Origin: Coxiellaceae bacterium
Lineage (GTDB): Bacteria; Pseudomonadota; Gammaproteobacteria; UBA9339
Reading direction: 5' to 3'
DNA length: 6,805 bases
Assembly (NCBI GenBank): GCA_003142435.1
Contig: PLMI01000037.1
Span: 1 to 6,805 of the forward strand
A program made the translations under genes and the position numbers. The first letter of the stretch is position 1; every line of letters starts with the position of its first letter. Below, in pieces: positions 5,763-6,805 of this stretch. The notes under the pieces were generated by a model. That model had not been told where the DNA came from. It made no database searches and saw nothing but the letters and a program-made list of their open reading frames with translations.

Positions 5763-6611
5763 TTATAAATGGCTGCCTAATATTTCACCCATTTTTACTT
5801 GTTGTGAAGTTTTTGTATTTTCACTCCACTCTATTGCATCTTTTGCAAAAAGGACTATTACCGTTGAGCCAAACTTAAATCGCCCTAGTTCTGCAGCGCG
5901 TTCCAATACAATATTTTGTGAAATATAATCGACAATTTTTGGGGCTTTTTCATGTAGAGGATTTACAGCTCCAGCCCAAACAGTTTCGATATTGCCAACA
6001 AGCATTGCGCCCACCAGCACCAATGCCATTTTACCGATATCAGTATCAAAAACTGTAATCACTCTCTCATTTTTAGTAAATAATTCAGAAATGGAGTTTG
6101 CAGTTTTTTGGTTTACTGAAAATAATTTCCCCGGAACATACAGCATTTTTTGCAGCTTGCCCTTAAATGGCATGTGCACTCGATGATAATTATGCGGAGC
6201 TAAATAGATAGTTGCAAACTTGCCATTTTGAAATTCTTTTGCAAGCGGAGTGTCTGCTAAAAGCGCTTGCAATTCATAGGTTAATCCCTTCGCTTGAAGT
6301 GTAGTCTCTATATCAATTTCACCGATCTGGCTTATAATGCCATCAGCAGGAGAGATAATGGCACTTTGTTCGGAAGGAAAAATGCGCGCATTTCCTTTCA
6401 ATGCGCGAGTAAAGAAAGAATTGAAATCCGGATAATCAGCAGGATTTTGTTCCTGGCTTTCAGTTAAATCTATTTTATATTTTTTACAAAACCGTTTAAT
6501 AAGAAAATTTTTCAGCCATTTTACGCGGCAGTTGGCTAACTTTCCTGCAAATCGTGATAAAATAAGATGCGGTAATAAATATTGGGCTCTAATTTTTGGT
6601 GATAAATTCAT
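5763..6611 (-). CDS. psd: Phosphatidylserine decarboxylase proenzyme Psd
   Basis: Psd is an inner-membrane-associated enzyme that decarboxylates phosphatidylserine to phosphatidylethanolamine, the main membrane lipid. It matures by self-cleavage, forming a pyruvoyl group on the alpha chain. The 282-residue product contains FNSFFTRALK (about 63-72), SPADG (Asp90), HNYHRVHMP (His143 and His146) and FGST (247-250), where cleavage before Ser249 gives an alpha chain of about 34 residues. Asp90, His146 and Ser249 correspond to the E. coli autocleavage triad Asp90-His147-Ser254. The cleavage motif has Phe where E. coli has Leu (LGST). The C-terminus stops soon after MGEILG, without E. coli's charged tail. 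The gene is leftward and convergent with dapF; upstream are tandem hairpins and no recognisable gene. No strong ribosome binding site is visible. Confidence 0.96.
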   Translation of the reverse strand: MNLSPKIRAQYLLPHLILSRFAGKLANCRVKWLKNFLIKRFCKKYKIDLTESQEQNPADYPDFNSFFTRALKGNARIFPSEQSAIISPADGIISQIGEIDIETTLQAKGLTYELQALLADTPLAKEFQNGKFATIYLAPHNYHRVHMPFKGKLQKMLYVPGKLFSVNQKTANSISELFTKNERVITVFDTDIGKMALVLVGAMLVGNIETVWAGAVNPLHEKAPKIVDYISQNIVLERAAELGRFKFGSTVIVLFAKDAIEWSENTKTSQQVKMGEILGSHL

Positions 6612-6636
6612 AAGTATTTGATTTTACTTAATTTTT

Positions 6637-6665
6637 TATACGCCTTCGCTTTCAGAAGGCGTATA
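6637..6665. repeat. Perfect 11-bp inverted repeat upstream of psd
   Basis: TATACGCCTTC (6637-6647) and GAAGGCGTATA (6655-6665) pair perfectly around a 7-base loop. On neither strand is it followed by a T-run, so it is not a terminator by itself. It lies 25 bases before the psd ATG and would form a hairpin in the psd leader if transcription starts further upstream. Confidence 0.75.
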
Positions 6666-6696
6666 CCCTCCGTAGCTTTAACGAAGGAGGGTTTTT
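6666..6696 (+). terminator. Rho-independent terminator-like hairpin
   Basis: CCCTCCGT (6666-6673) pairs with AC (6681-6682) and GGAGGG (6686-6691), leaving a three-base bulge, and is followed directly by TTTTT (6692-6696). The orientation fits rightward transcription, yet the nearest rightward gene, dapF, ends about 900 bases before it and psd lies between on the other strand. It could stop dapF read-through antisense to psd, or be part of a palindromic repeat cluster together with the adjoining 11-bp inverted repeat. A small CGC-TTCG-GCG hairpin follows at 6697-6706. Confidence 0.5.
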
Positions 6697-6774
6697 CGCT
6701 TCGGCGGATTTTTAATATTGCATGTTTTTTCGTGAGACGTTGTTGAATAATTCGTATTTTCTGTTTTTTGATTT

Positions 6775-6800
6775 GGTAGCCACAGGCTTTAGCCTGCGTA
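6775..6800. repeat. REP-like palindrome at the window edge
   Basis: CAGGC (6783-6787) and GCCTG (6792-6796) form a tight hairpin around TTTA, flanked by GGTAGCCA before and CGTAG after. The form resembles the REP-type sequences scattered between genes in many proteobacteria. It is close to the window end and may continue beyond it. The stretch from 6707 to 6774 is AT-rich with no gene seen. Confidence 0.45.
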
Positions 6801-6805
6801 GAATT

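Overview
The window looks like chromosome of an AT-rich gammaproteobacterium, most likely a host-associated member of the Legionellales/Coxiellaceae type. The basis is gammaproteobacterial gene content: smpB, a BamE lipoprotein, tolB, ttcA, an LptM-dapF pair and psd. The protein sequences are clearly homologous to, but diverged from, their E. coli counterparts. The lineage call is inference; no rRNA or lineage-specific marker is present. All eight genes end in TAA.

Left block (48-3327), all transcribed leftward: ttcA (tRNA 2-thiocytidine synthetase, split by one in-frame TAG), tolB (periplasmic propeller of the Tol-Pal envelope system), bamE (outer-membrane protein assembly lipoprotein) and smpB (tmRNA partner in ribosome rescue). 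Each gene after ttcA is preceded by a gap, and tolB and bamE have recognisable -10 elements, so these are probably separate transcription units. Between bamE and smpB lies a chain of five to six consecutive hairpins (567-699). It leaves smpB's frame open upstream and would produce a spurious 55-residue N-terminal extension if the first ATG were chosen.

Middle (3328-4635): a rightward gene for an AAA_14/DUF4143 ATPase with an intact PD-(D/E)xK-like C-terminus. It lies divergently from ttcA across about 175 bp packed with copies of a TGACTAAA element in both orientations. One copy fills the spacer of a good sigma70-type promoter whose predicted start is only about five bases before the ATG. This is the accessory-looking part of the window and the best candidate for something undescribed.

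Right block (4777-6611): lptM (lipoprotein of LPS-transporter assembly) overlaps dapF (diaminopimelate epimerase), and psd (phosphatidylserine decarboxylase) converges on dapF with four bases between the stop codons. Upstream of psd (6612-6805) there is no gene. This stretch holds a perfect 11-bp inverted repeat, a terminator-like hairpin and, at the window edge, a REP-like palindrome.

The housekeeping genes share an envelope theme (TolB, BamE, LptM, DapF, Psd) with two RNA or translation genes (SmpB, TtcA). The main anomalies are the TAG in ttcA, the operator-like array before the ATPase, and the two hairpin clusters.
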